From NCBI GenBank assembly GCA_030523605.1, contig JAUNIE010000002.1, forward strand, positions 1 through 37,715: 37,715 bases of DNA, given 5' to 3'. The position numbers and the translations under genes were made by a program. A model generated the notes under the pieces. That model was not told the DNA's origin. It saw only the letters and a list, made by a program, of their open reading frames with translations, and ran no database searches. Position 1 is the first letter of the stretch. Every line of letters starts with the position of its first letter. Shown one piece after another: positions 26,806-33,758 of the stretch. The stretch is from Clostridia bacterium (lineage in GTDB: Bacteria > Bacillota > Clostridia > Oscillospirales > Acutalibacteraceae).

Positions 26806-28653
26806 TTATGCCAAGTTAATTACTATATTTTTGCGGTCATTTATATCTATGGATAGGTTTTTGTCATGGATATCCACATTTTTGCGTAAGACAGCGATTG
26901 CACTTCTGACCTTCATCATCAAAGGTTCTGCGCAACGTCCGCCCGCTTTTTCTTCAACGAATTTGCTTGCAAAGTAATCCATAGCATTTTCGCTCCATTC
27001 AATATTAGCATTGAAGGTTTTTGCGTAGTGCTCTTGCAACTTAACGCTTCCACGTTTAATGATTTCTTTATAGTCATCTTTACTGAAATCTTTGAATTTG
27101 ACACGATATGGTGAATATCTGTTTTTGAGGCTTGGCTCGAGTTTGTCCATATCTTCATCGGTTTCGTTAGATGTTGCAATGAGGATTGAACCTGAAGCAT
27201 CGATACCTGCTATGTGTCCTGTATCAATGAAATTCCTTAGGAGCTCATCGATACTGTTGATTTTGGATATTTCGCCGGTCTTGTTTTTTTGCAGAGAACT
27301 GTCAAGCAATCTCATTTTGTCTATTTCATCGAATGAATATAGAGTCGGTTTGCGCAGGTTCAGCTGTTTAATTAAAGGAGTTTCGTTCTTAATTTCAGTG
27401 TATTTGGTTTTTTCGATTGTCGGTTTTGTCAGGCGTGCGGCAACGGTTTCGGCACCGTTGTTTTTATCCTCGATGACATCTGACATTCTTACAACGCAAG
27501 TACCTAAATTCATTTCTTCCTGGATTATTTTCATCATGGTGGATTTACCCGTTGCAGGTGATCCTGTCAGATAGAGCATCAAGCCGCCTTCGAATTTTTC
27601 TTTGTTTTCTTTGGCCTCGACCATTGAAGCAAAGTAACCTCTCATGATGTCGATTATACGTTCGATAGCCTCATCTTGTCCCACGAGTTCTTTACGTAGG
27701 CGTGTTTCTATGCGTTCCAGACACTCAGGATAATGCTTGAGGTCAAATCCTTTGTGTGACACTTTGTACCAAGCATCTTTTACTTTGTGCTTAACTTCTT
27801 TGCCCACGTTTCTCACTCCGTCGAGGATTTGTCCGCCGTTTTTGAGTATTAGCAATCCGCCGAGGATGCCCCCTCCGATTTTAAAAGCGGGGGAACCGAT
27901 TATTTGCATTACAGGATTTGTTTCTGCATTCTTAAGTTTTTTGCCGAGATCTTCTAATTTTTTGAGAATTGTTTTACGCAAAAATGGGCGTGTTGCTTTA
28001 AAAACATCTGCGTAGAATTTCTTTTCATATGCTTCTTTGGTAAGGGCTTTTCCGTTTTCGTCTATACCAAAATCTTTGTCATCCGACGAAGAGCCGGTTA
28101 TTGATTTTGGTGTGGTGCCGCCGGATGTTGAGGTAGAAGTGTTTGAAGTCGCTGCAGTATTGTTGCTACTTATTTTCACCATTGATTCGTCGTAACTTTC
28201 CGGGATTATTACTCTACGATCAAGACGTGAATAAGTGTCACTTTTTTTATAAGTAGCCGGCACTAAGCGTATAAGCTCTTCATCGAACGAACCAGGGTTT
28301 TCTCCTTTTATTAGAATAGAGTTAATATATCCGCTGGAATGAAATTCATATTCATTACCACAGAATGTTTTTTTGTAAAATTCTTTAAGCGTTTGTTGCT
28401 GAGCTTCGCTGAGATTAACGAAGATTTCCTCTTTTGAGCCATTGAGAATATCATAAACATCGCTTAATTCTTTTATCTGCTTTTCCCAAGTTTCTTTGTT
28501 ATGCCTTTTGGATAGTTCTTGTGCTTCCTGGGCTGAACTTTTCGGTTTTGCTGCGTACGCTGTGTTTAGATTGCTGACTCCAAAGCTTCCGCTTATGGCC
28601 AGTGTGCTCATCATGATACAAGCTATGCGTTTAAACTTAGAATTTGTTTTCAT
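26806..28653 (-). CDS. AAA+ ATPase with signal peptide and internal hydrophobic segment (Clp/torsin-like)
   Basis: 615 aa. Residues 1-34 form a signal peptide (KFKRIACIMMSTLAISGSFG ... AYAA-K). Residues 35-160 are polar and 160-190 are Ser/Thr-rich (linker-like). A glycine-rich hydrophobic stretch, PVMQIIGSPAFKIGGGILGG and on to LLIL (about 247-271), could span the membrane. The AAA+ module follows: ELVGQDEAIERI (about 322-333, as in ClpB and torsins), Walker A GSPATGKST (364-372), Walker B TLYSFDEID (437-445), sensor 1 LIATSN (491-496), a possible Arg finger N-R-Y (511-513) and sensor-2-like GGRCAEPLM (571-579). If both hydrophobic segments work, the N-terminal domain is outside and the ATPase inside. 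Substrate unknown. ATG 28653 with an AAGGAGG site. Confidence 0.72.
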   Translation of the reverse strand: MKTNSKFKRIACIMMSTLAISGSFGVSNLNTAYAAKPKSSAQEAQELSKRHNKETWEKQIKELSDVYDILNGSKEEIFVNLSEAQQQTLKEFYKKTFCGNEYEFHSSGYINSILIKGENPGSFDEELIRLVPATYKKSDTYSRLDRRVIIPESYDESMVKISSNNTAATSNTSTSTSGGTTPKSITGSSSDDKDFGIDENGKALTKEAYEKKFYADVFKATRPFLRKTILKKLEDLGKKLKNAETNPVMQIIGSPAFKIGGGILGGLLILKNGGQILDGVRNVGKEVKHKVKDAWYKVSHKGFDLKHYPECLERIETRLRKELVGQDEAIERIIDIMRGYFASMVEAKENKEKFEGGLMLYLTGSPATGKSTMMKIIQEEMNLGTCVVRMSDVIEDKNNGAETVAARLTKPTIEKTKYTEIKNETPLIKQLNLRKPTLYSFDEIDKMRLLDSSLQKNKTGEISKINSIDELLRNFIDTGHIAGIDASGSILIATSNETDEDMDKLEPSLKNRYSPYRVKFKDFSKDDYKEIIKRGSVKLQEHYAKTFNANIEWSENAMDYFASKFVEEKAGGRCAEPLMMKVRSAIAVLRKNVDIHDKNLSIDINDRKNIVINLA

Positions 28654-28685
28654 ATTTTTCCTCCTTTAAGTTTTATCGTAACTCT

Positions 28686-28714
28686 ATTTTAACATATTTT
28701 TATTCAAAAATCAA
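28686..28714 (-). promoter_or_regulatory. Promoter of the AAA+ ATPase gene
   Basis: On the minus strand TTGATT (28709-28714), 17-bp spacer, extended -10 TGT-TAAAAT (hexamer 28686-28691). Divergent from the gdpP promoter 36 bp away. Confidence 0.6.
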
Positions 28715-28749
28715 TATTATTTTTTTATATTTAAAAATGCTAAAGTTTA

Positions 28750-28779
28750 TTGGCAAAATTTTTAAAATAAGAGTATAAT
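28750..28779 (+). promoter_or_regulatory. Promoter of gdpP-rplI
   Basis: TTGGCA (28750-28755), 18-bp spacer, TATAAT (28774-28779); the gdpP GTG is 41 bases downstream. Confidence 0.7.
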
Positions 28780-28819
28780 GGTTGCAAATTATTAAATTGG
28801 CCTTTGGGAGTGAAAAACT

Positions 28820-30790
28820 GTGAAAAACTTAAAACTTTCTCCTCGATTTGTGTGGATGCTTATCAGCGCAGTGCTTTTGATTATGAGCATAGCATTGCTG
28901 CCGATAAACCCTATTCTGTCCTTTATGCACTTTGCGATTGTCTTAGCCATAGGCGCTTTGGGATTTATAGAATTTCAGTATGATAAGAAGCATATCTTAA
29001 GTGTTTCCGAAAACGTAAAGAAATTCTTTAGTGGCAATTCGGGTGATATTTTAGAAGCCGTGCCGATGCCCGTTATAATAGTCAGTACGGTAAACATTAA
29101 CGAAATTCTGTTTTATAACGATAACTTTAAAACCGTATTTTTGGATAGGGGCTATTGTTCGGTAAATGGTCTTAAAGACATTTTGCCCAGGGAAACTGCT
29201 GAAACTTTGGTAAGTAAAACGCATTCTGTAATCAAAATAGGTGAAGCGAGTTATAGATTATATATAAGAAAGTTTTTTGATTTTATAATTCTTTACTTTA
29301 AAGACGATACAGAGTATAGAAATCTAAAACAAAAGTTTATAGACAGCCGTATGTGCGTGGGTTACGTCACTTTTGATAACAAAGAAGAACTTAAACAAAC
29401 ACTTTCCGATGAGCAAATTTTATATATTTCCCTGGGACTTGAAGACAGACTTCAAAAATGGATATCATCTGTGGAAGGTGTTCTGGAAAGAATCTCGGAT
29501 GATAAATATGCAGTGTTTTTTGAAGAAAAATATCTGAAAAAATTTATAGATGAAAAATTCCAAATTCTCGGGAAAATTCATGAAATAAAATCACCGGATA
29601 ACAAATATGCGACTATTTCGATAGGGCTAAGCCGTGGCACGGAAACTCTTGAAAAGTCAAAAACTCAAGCCAAAAACGCTCTTAATATGGCGCTGGGGCG
29701 TGGAGGAGACCAGGCTGCAGTAAAAAATAAAAATTCTTATGAATTTTTTGGAGGTAACTCGGGGGGGCTGGAAAAACGCAGTAAAGTGCGCACAAGAGTT
29801 GTGGCAAAAGCGCTTATGGAAAAAATCGAAACAGCAGAAAATGTATTTATAATGGGTCATAAATTCTCGGATTTTGACAGCGTTGGAGCAGCGGCGGCGC
29901 TTTGTGGGATTTCTTTTGGAATGAAGAAAAAATCATGCCACGTTGTAATAAATAAATCGCAAACTTTGGCGTTGGAACTTATCAAATATCTAGAGTCGTA
30001 TAAGAAAGATATATTTATATCTCCCGAACAGGCAAAAAATATGATTACCCCCAAAACCCTTTTAATAGTTGTAGATACGCACAGTTCGGATTTTCTTGAA
30101 GATAGGGATTTATACGAAAAATGCGCAAGTATTGTGGTAATCGATCATCACCGTATGCACGTAAACAAAATTCAGAATGCAGAAATATTTTTTCATGAAC
30201 CGTTTGCATCATCGGCTTCCGAAATGGTGACCGAAATGGTGCAGTATATGAACGGAAAACTTTTGAAAAAGCCCGAAGCGGATGCGCTTTTGGCGGGTAT
30301 CACGCTTGATACAAAGAATTTTTCACTAAAAACGGGCATACGCACGTTTGAGGCTGCGGCGTATTTAAAAAGAAAGGGTGCAGATAGTTTATCTGTAAAA
30401 AGGCTGTTCTCAAACTCACTTGATTCATACAAATTAAGATGCAAGATAATAGAAAATTGTGAAATGTTTGAAGGCTGTGCGGTGGCGTGCGTCGAATCAG
30501 GTGCAGGGGATTTAAAAATCGCATGTGCGCAGGCGGCGGATGAACTTCTTAACATAAAAAATGTAAAAGCATCCTTTGTAATATTTAAAAATAATGGTAT
30601 TATAAATATATCGGCTCGTTCGGTGGGTGACATAAACGTTCAAGTTATAATGGAAAAATTCGGAGGCGGTGGACATCAAACAATGGCAGCGGCTCAACTT
30701 GATGAAGTGTACAATATGGCAAAAGCGAAAAAAGAGCTGGTTGAAATTCTGAAAGAGAATAATTCAAATAATAAAAAGAATGGGGATTAA
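28820..30790 (+). CDS. gdpP: Cyclic-di-AMP phosphodiesterase GdpP (DHH/DHHA1)
   Basis: 656 aa, family length. Two N-terminal membrane helices (about 11-50), a PAS-like segment (about 75-165), a degenerate GGDEF domain (about 170-300) with no catalytic GG[DE]EF, then the DHH domain: MGHKFSDFDSVGAA (about 344-357), VVDTHSSDF, VVIDHHR (DHH proper), ASSASEMVTEM and DTKNFSLKTG. It ends in DHHA1 with FGGGGHQTMAAAQL. It hydrolyses c-di-AMP to pApA and so affects potassium and cell-wall homeostasis. GTG start at 28820 after a weak GGGAG site. Three-base gap to rplI, the conserved yybT-rplI arrangement. Confidence 0.94.
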   Translation: MKNLKLSPRFVWMLISAVLLIMSIALLPINPILSFMHFAIVLAIGALGFIEFQYDKKHILSVSENVKKFFSGNSGDILEAVPMPVIIVSTVNINEILFYNDNFKTVFLDRGYCSVNGLKDILPRETAETLVSKTHSVIKIGEASYRLYIRKFFDFIILYFKDDTEYRNLKQKFIDSRMCVGYVTFDNKEELKQTLSDEQILYISLGLEDRLQKWISSVEGVLERISDDKYAVFFEEKYLKKFIDEKFQILGKIHEIKSPDNKYATISIGLSRGTETLEKSKTQAKNALNMALGRGGDQAAVKNKNSYEFFGGNSGGLEKRSKVRTRVVAKALMEKIETAENVFIMGHKFSDFDSVGAAAALCGISFGMKKKSCHVVINKSQTLALELIKYLESYKKDIFISPEQAKNMITPKTLLIVVDTHSSDFLEDRDLYEKCASIVVIDHHRMHVNKIQNAEIFFHEPFASSASEMVTEMVQYMNGKLLKKPEADALLAGITLDTKNFSLKTGIRTFEAAAYLKRKGADSLSVKRLFSNSLDSYKLRCKIIENCEMFEGCAVACVESGAGDLKIACAQAADELLNIKNVKASFVIFKNNGIINISARSVGDINVQVIMEKFGGGGHQTMAAAQLDEVYNMAKAKKELVEILKENNSNNKKNGD

Positions 30791-30793
30791 TTA

Positions 30794-31237
30794 ATGAAAG
30801 TAGTGTTATTGGCGGACGTAAAGGGCACGGGCAAAAAAGGCGAAGTAAAAGAAGTTAAGGATGGATTTGCAAGATTTTTAATTTCTAAAAGCAGTGCGAA
30901 AATTGCAAATTCTCAGGCGCTCAATGAACTAAGTATGCAAAAATCAGCAGAAGAATTTCATAAACAGGAAGACAAAGAAAAAGCCCAGGAAATTGCAAAT
31001 AAAATTAATGGTAAAACGGTAGTTTTGAGGCTCAAAGCAGGCGAAAACGGAAATCTTTTCGGTGCTGTAACGACTAAAGATATAGCCAAAAAAGTAAACG
31101 AAGTTTTTGAAATTAATGTTGATAAGCATAGTGTAATACTTGATACAAACATAAAAGAATGTGGAGTTTATGATGTTCCGGTCAAACTTTATCCGGAAAT
31201 TACGGCTGTGATTAAGGTAGAAGTCCAACCTGAATAG
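30794..31237 (+). CDS. rplI: 50S ribosomal protein L9
   Basis: 147 aa. The N-terminal rRNA-binding domain (MKVVLLADVKGTGKKGEVKEVKDGFARFLI) is followed by the long connecting helix and the C-terminal domain containing GENGNLFGAVTTKDIA, the L9 signature region. Directly downstream of gdpP, as in many Firmicutes. The usual third gene, the replicative helicase dnaB, is not here: a terminator and unrelated genes follow. Confidence 0.96.
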   Translation: MKVVLLADVKGTGKKGEVKEVKDGFARFLISKSSAKIANSQALNELSMQKSAEEFHKQEDKEKAQEIANKINGKTVVLRLKAGENGNLFGAVTTKDIAKKVNEVFEINVDKHSVILDTNIKECGVYDVPVKLYPEITAVIKVEVQPE

Positions 31238-31277
31238 TTTATAGAGTATGTAATGAGAATATATAATGTTAATAAGT

Positions 31278-31306
31278 AAAGCTGTGCATGAAAGCATGGC
31301 TTTTTT
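31278..31306 (+). terminator. Intrinsic terminator of gdpP-rplI
   Basis: AAAGCTGTGC (31278-31287) pairs with GCATGGCTTT (31294-31303) with two G-U pairs and a 6-base loop, then TTTT. Confidence 0.82.
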
Positions 31307-31371
31307 GTTTTGCGAATTAAAGCTTAAATATAAAATTTTTGTAAAATTTGTATTATTTTTTAAAAACAGAA

Positions 31372-31400
31372 TTGACATTTCAGAAGTTTGTTTATATAAT
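31372..31400 (+). promoter_or_regulatory. Perfect consensus sigma-A promoter of the 153-aa protein gene
   Basis: TTGACA (31372-31377), 17-bp spacer, TATAAT (31395-31400). No mismatch in either hexamer. Confidence 0.9.
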
Positions 31401-31405
31401 ATAGA

Positions 31406-31425
31406 TGAATCTCGGCTGTGATTCA
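31406..31425 (+). promoter_or_regulatory. Stem-loop at the 5' end of the 31455 mRNA
   Basis: TGAATC (31406-31411) and GATTCA (31420-31425) form a 6-bp stem that begins at the expected transcription start, the same arrangement as at 26639-26655. Confidence 0.5.
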
Positions 31426-31454
31426 ACAAAATTATATTTAAAGGAGATGTTTTT

Positions 31455-31916
31455 ATGGAGATAACTAGTGTTCGGGATATGCGTGCCATTTTAAACCAGC
31501 TTACTGATACTGACGATTACCGTGCTCTTGCGGCAACTTGTGGGGCATTGAACAGCGAATGGTGGAAATTTTTGGAATCAGTTGGACATATGCATCCGGG
31601 TTATGGTATTGCTGACATACTGTTTGCCGCTTTAAAAGGGGGAAAAGTTGATCTTAGTGTTGTAAAGAATGTGCAAGAAGGTCTCGAGAAAAGAAACATT
31701 AAATCTCTTGCTACCGTATCGATTGCGAAAAATAAATTTGAGGCATGCGGGAGAGATGTTGAGAAAAAATTATTAGATCCGAAATTTATAGCCGATTATA
31801 ATTCCCATAACAAAGACATAAGGGGAGAATCGGAACAGCTGGAAAAGAGCGATATAGAAGAGTTATTAAAAAATATAGAAATCGTATTTGAAGCTTTAGT
31901 AAAGCTTTTTAGCTGA
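31455..31916 (+). CDS. Helical 153-aa protein upstream of mazF, faintly death-fold-like
   Basis: No signal peptide and no membrane segment; mostly helical. Residues 5-90 form a compact domain with the pattern W-W-K-F-L-E-S-V-G (36-44), then I-A-D-I-L-F-A-A-L-K (52-61), then V-V-K-N-V-Q-E-G-L-E-K-R-N-I-K-S-L-A (69-86). This loosely follows the helix spacing of the death-domain/DED superfamily, but the match is by eye only. The rest is a charged linker and a C-terminal helix (IEELLKNIEIVFEALVKLF). It is transcribed from a perfect promoter and followed by a terminator-like hairpin that overlaps the mazF ribosome site. It holds the antitoxin position but is longer than MazE and shows no recognisable DNA-binding motif. 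ATG 31455, AAAGGAG site. Confidence 0.55.
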   Translation: MEITSVRDMRAILNQLTDTDDYRALAATCGALNSEWWKFLESVGHMHPGYGIADILFAALKGGKVDLSVVKNVQEGLEKRNIKSLATVSIAKNKFEACGRDVEKKLLDPKFIADYNSHNKDIRGESEQLEKSDIEELLKNIEIVFEALVKLFS

Positions 31917-31940
31917 TTAAAAATCGTAAAAACGGCTAAA

Positions 31941-31978
31941 ACTACCTTTGTATGGAAATATATAAAGGTGGTTTTTTT
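31941..31978 (+). terminator. Terminator-like hairpin overlapping the mazF ribosome site
   Basis: ACTACCTTT (31941-31949) pairs with AAAGGTGGT (31964-31972), 9 pairs with one G-U, and is followed by a run of seven T (31972-31978) ending directly at the mazF ATG. The 3' arm contains the only ribosome site of mazF, so the structure would both end upstream transcription and hide the toxin's translation start. Confidence 0.75.
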
Positions 31979-32350
31979 ATGGACGTAAAACGAGGGGACA
32001 TATTTTATGCGGATTTGAGCCCTGTAGTGGGGTCGGAGCAGGGAGGTGTCAGGCCGGTTGTCATCGTTCAGAACAATATCGGCAACAAGCACAGTCCAAC
32101 TGTAATAGCTGCAGCCGTCACGAGCCAAGAGATGAAAACAAATCTGCCGACGCATATAAGCTTGGCGTCGGGCGGTAGTGGGTTGCCGAAGAATTCCACT
32201 GTGCTTTTGGAGCAAATCCGTACGATAGATAAAAAACGTTTAAGAGAAAAACGTGGTTCTTTGGGTATGGATGCCATGCAGAGGATTGACCATGCGCTTT
32301 CGGTTAGTTTTGGGCTGCCAAATTATGGTAGTTCTACATACTATACTTGA
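31979..32350 (+). CDS. MazF/EndoA-type endoribonuclease toxin
   Basis: 123 aa from ATG 31979, chosen for the AAAGGTGG site; an in-frame ATG at 31952 lies in the hairpin loop and has no ribosome site. The family start VKRGDIFYADLSPVVGSEQGGVRPVVI is intact, as are the catalytic arginine in G-G-V-R-P, VIAAAVTSQ with the conserved threonine, LPTHI and NSTVLLEQIRTIDKKRL. MazF toxins cleave mRNA at short sequences and are neutralised by a MazE-like antitoxin. No MazE, CopG or AbrB-like gene is adjacent; the neighbour upstream is the unrecognised 153-aa gene. Confidence 0.93.
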   Translation: MDVKRGDIFYADLSPVVGSEQGGVRPVVIVQNNIGNKHSPTVIAAAVTSQEMKTNLPTHISLASGGSGLPKNSTVLLEQIRTIDKKRLREKRGSLGMDAMQRIDHALSVSFGLPNYGSSTYYT

Positions 32351-32630
32351 ATAAATAATGGCGTTTTCTAGAAACTTTAATATAAAATAATGTCATTAAA
32401 ACAATGATTTAGTCAAAAATTAATGGTGTATATTTGAAATTAGTGATATAATACAGTTGTGTATCAAAATGCCATAAAAAAATATAATCAACGGCTTTTT
32501 ATAGTAAAAATATTAATTTATTTAGTAAAGGCTAGATTATATCGGGCTTTGAGCTCATTGGTAAATCTATTTTTGGAGGCGATGCAAGAGGCATTGATAG
32601 TCAAAGTATGTTGTAAAGGGGTTTTAAGGG
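32351..32630 (+). promoter_or_regulatory. Gap before the contractile cluster with an extended -10 promoter element
   Basis: The longest gene-free stretch. An extended -10 TGA-TATAAT (hexamer 32447-32452) has no good -35. It would give a leader of about 170 bases to the 315-aa gene. A 60-codon frame starting at GTG 32459 has no ribosome site, so I do not call it. Nothing else recognisable. Confidence 0.4.
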
Positions 32631-33578
32631 TTGGCTTATAAGGTTTCGGAGAAAAATCGGACGAGAAATAAACATCTCAAAAAAGAAAACAGTCTTGATT
32701 ACTATATTTTAAATAACGAAGACAATATTTCTCCAAAGTACGATAAAAATTCCGAAGACGAAGAACAAAAGCACGAGTTTTTAAAGAAGAATTTAAAAGC
32801 ATCGTCGGTAATACCCCGAGAAACCGAAAAATACAGTGAAACTCCCGATAATTTGGGATACCTGAGCACACGCTTTGGGACTATTGCCGTAGGGAACAAA
32901 AAATATCAAAAAAATTCACCTGTTGTTTTTTCATTGGTACCGGAAAGCGCCAAGCCAAATGAGGGCATATCCGACAGAGAGGTAAACTCACCTAATTATT
33001 ATTTTGGAAACGATAAGAAAATACGAAAAAAGAAATTCAAAGCAAGTGAAGTAAGTTTTAAATACGACCCCGAAAGAAGTGAGATTCAGAAACTCAAAGA
33101 AGACAACGATGGAGTTGTCGACGACGAAAAAGAGTTACTTTATACGTCAAAAAAAGAGAATGATATGATTGAGAATCTGAAGAAAAAACAAAATGACGAT
33201 ATTAAGAATTTTTCGGTGGTAGACAAGAAGATAGAGAAGATAAGAGATATCAAGAAAGAAAAAGAAGAGGATAATGAGGATTTTCTGAAGAAGCTTGATA
33301 ATTTTGTATCGAGGCTCCGGAAAGACAAAATTAAAAAAAGAGTAGATTCAGACGATGCGGTTATGAGAAGGAAGAGAATTTTAGAGCTTTCGATAGAAGC
33401 CGAACTACAATCGCTGAGTTTGATAGAGTTAAGGAAGAGGTTAGAAGAACTATTAAAAAGAAAAGAGTTACCATACGATATCCTAAAAAAATATAAGAGT
33501 ATGAATTTGGGAAAGTTAGATAAGCAAGAGATGATAACCATAATCAAAGAGTTGCTTATGCTAGGCTCGGAAAACTGA
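32631..33578 (+). CDS. Highly charged protein at the head of the contractile cluster
   Basis: 315 aa, about one third Lys/Glu/Asp. No signal peptide, membrane helix or recognised family. Residues 1-70 are polar and probably disordered. Residues 75-110 (NLGYLSTRFGTIAVGNKKY) look more ordered. Residues 140-250 are K/E-rich helix, and the last 65 residues (SIEAELQSLSLIELRKRLEE ... ELLMLG) form regular helices. TTG start at 32631, 9 bases after AAAGGGG. It precedes the sheath gene by 180 bases and shares its strand, so it may belong to the cluster, for example as a regulator, assembly factor or cargo. The link rests on position only. Confidence 0.5.
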   Translation: MAYKVSEKNRTRNKHLKKENSLDYYILNNEDNISPKYDKNSEDEEQKHEFLKKNLKASSVIPRETEKYSETPDNLGYLSTRFGTIAVGNKKYQKNSPVVFSLVPESAKPNEGISDREVNSPNYYFGNDKKIRKKKFKASEVSFKYDPERSEIQKLKEDNDGVVDDEKELLYTSKKENDMIENLKKKQNDDIKNFSVVDKKIEKIRDIKKEKEEDNEDFLKKLDNFVSRLRKDKIKKRVDSDDAVMRRKRILELSIEAELQSLSLIELRKRLEELLKRKELPYDILKKYKSMNLGKLDKQEMITIIKELLMLGSEN

Positions 33579-33596
33579 ATTTGCTTAACAATGAAT

Positions 33597-33617
33597 TAGG
33601 GCTCATTTCCCTATTTT
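33597..33617 (+). terminator. Weak terminator-like hairpin after the 315-aa gene
   Basis: TAGGG / CCCTA stem (33597-33601, 33609-33613), 7-base loop, TTTT tail. Short; may only partly end transcription before the sheath gene. Confidence 0.4.
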
Positions 33618-33711
33618 ATCTGTTAATAAATCGCATGGAGTTTACTCTATGAGCAAGTACTGTGATTGTTTATAAGGTAAACGAGATGCAAAAAAATTCA
33701 TTTATTTAACC

Positions 33712-33755
33712 GGAAAGGAGTTGAAAGGTTCTTGCTATTATAATAGTAGGGAACC
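33712..33755 (+). promoter_or_regulatory. Apparent hairpin-bridged ribosome site of the sheath gene
   Basis: A strong GGAAAGGAG (33712-33720) lies 38 bases from the ATG. Between them GGTTC (33727-33731) pairs with GAACC (33751-33755), with a further CTAT/ATAG stem inside (33735-33738, 33743-33746). Folding leaves 6 + 3 = 9 unpaired bases between the ribosome site and the start codon. A weaker AGGGA (33748-33752) close to the ATG is an alternative and would be paired in the hairpin. Confidence 0.5.
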
Positions 33756-33758
33756 GAG

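Noticed and set aside
26806..28653. The AAA+ ATPase as the ATPase component of the contractile system.
   Set aside because: It has a signal peptide, lies 5 kb away on the opposite strand with its own promoter and terminator, and is separated by gdpP-rplI.
32459..32641. A 60-codon frame in the gap before the contractile cluster.
   Set aside because: GTG start without ribosome site, no recognisable sequence, and an overlap with the better-supported TTG start at 32631.
33721..33744. TTGAAA and TATAAT just before the sheath gene as a promoter.
   Set aside because: The spacer is only 12 bp, far from the required 16-18, and the TATAAT is part of a hairpin palindrome.
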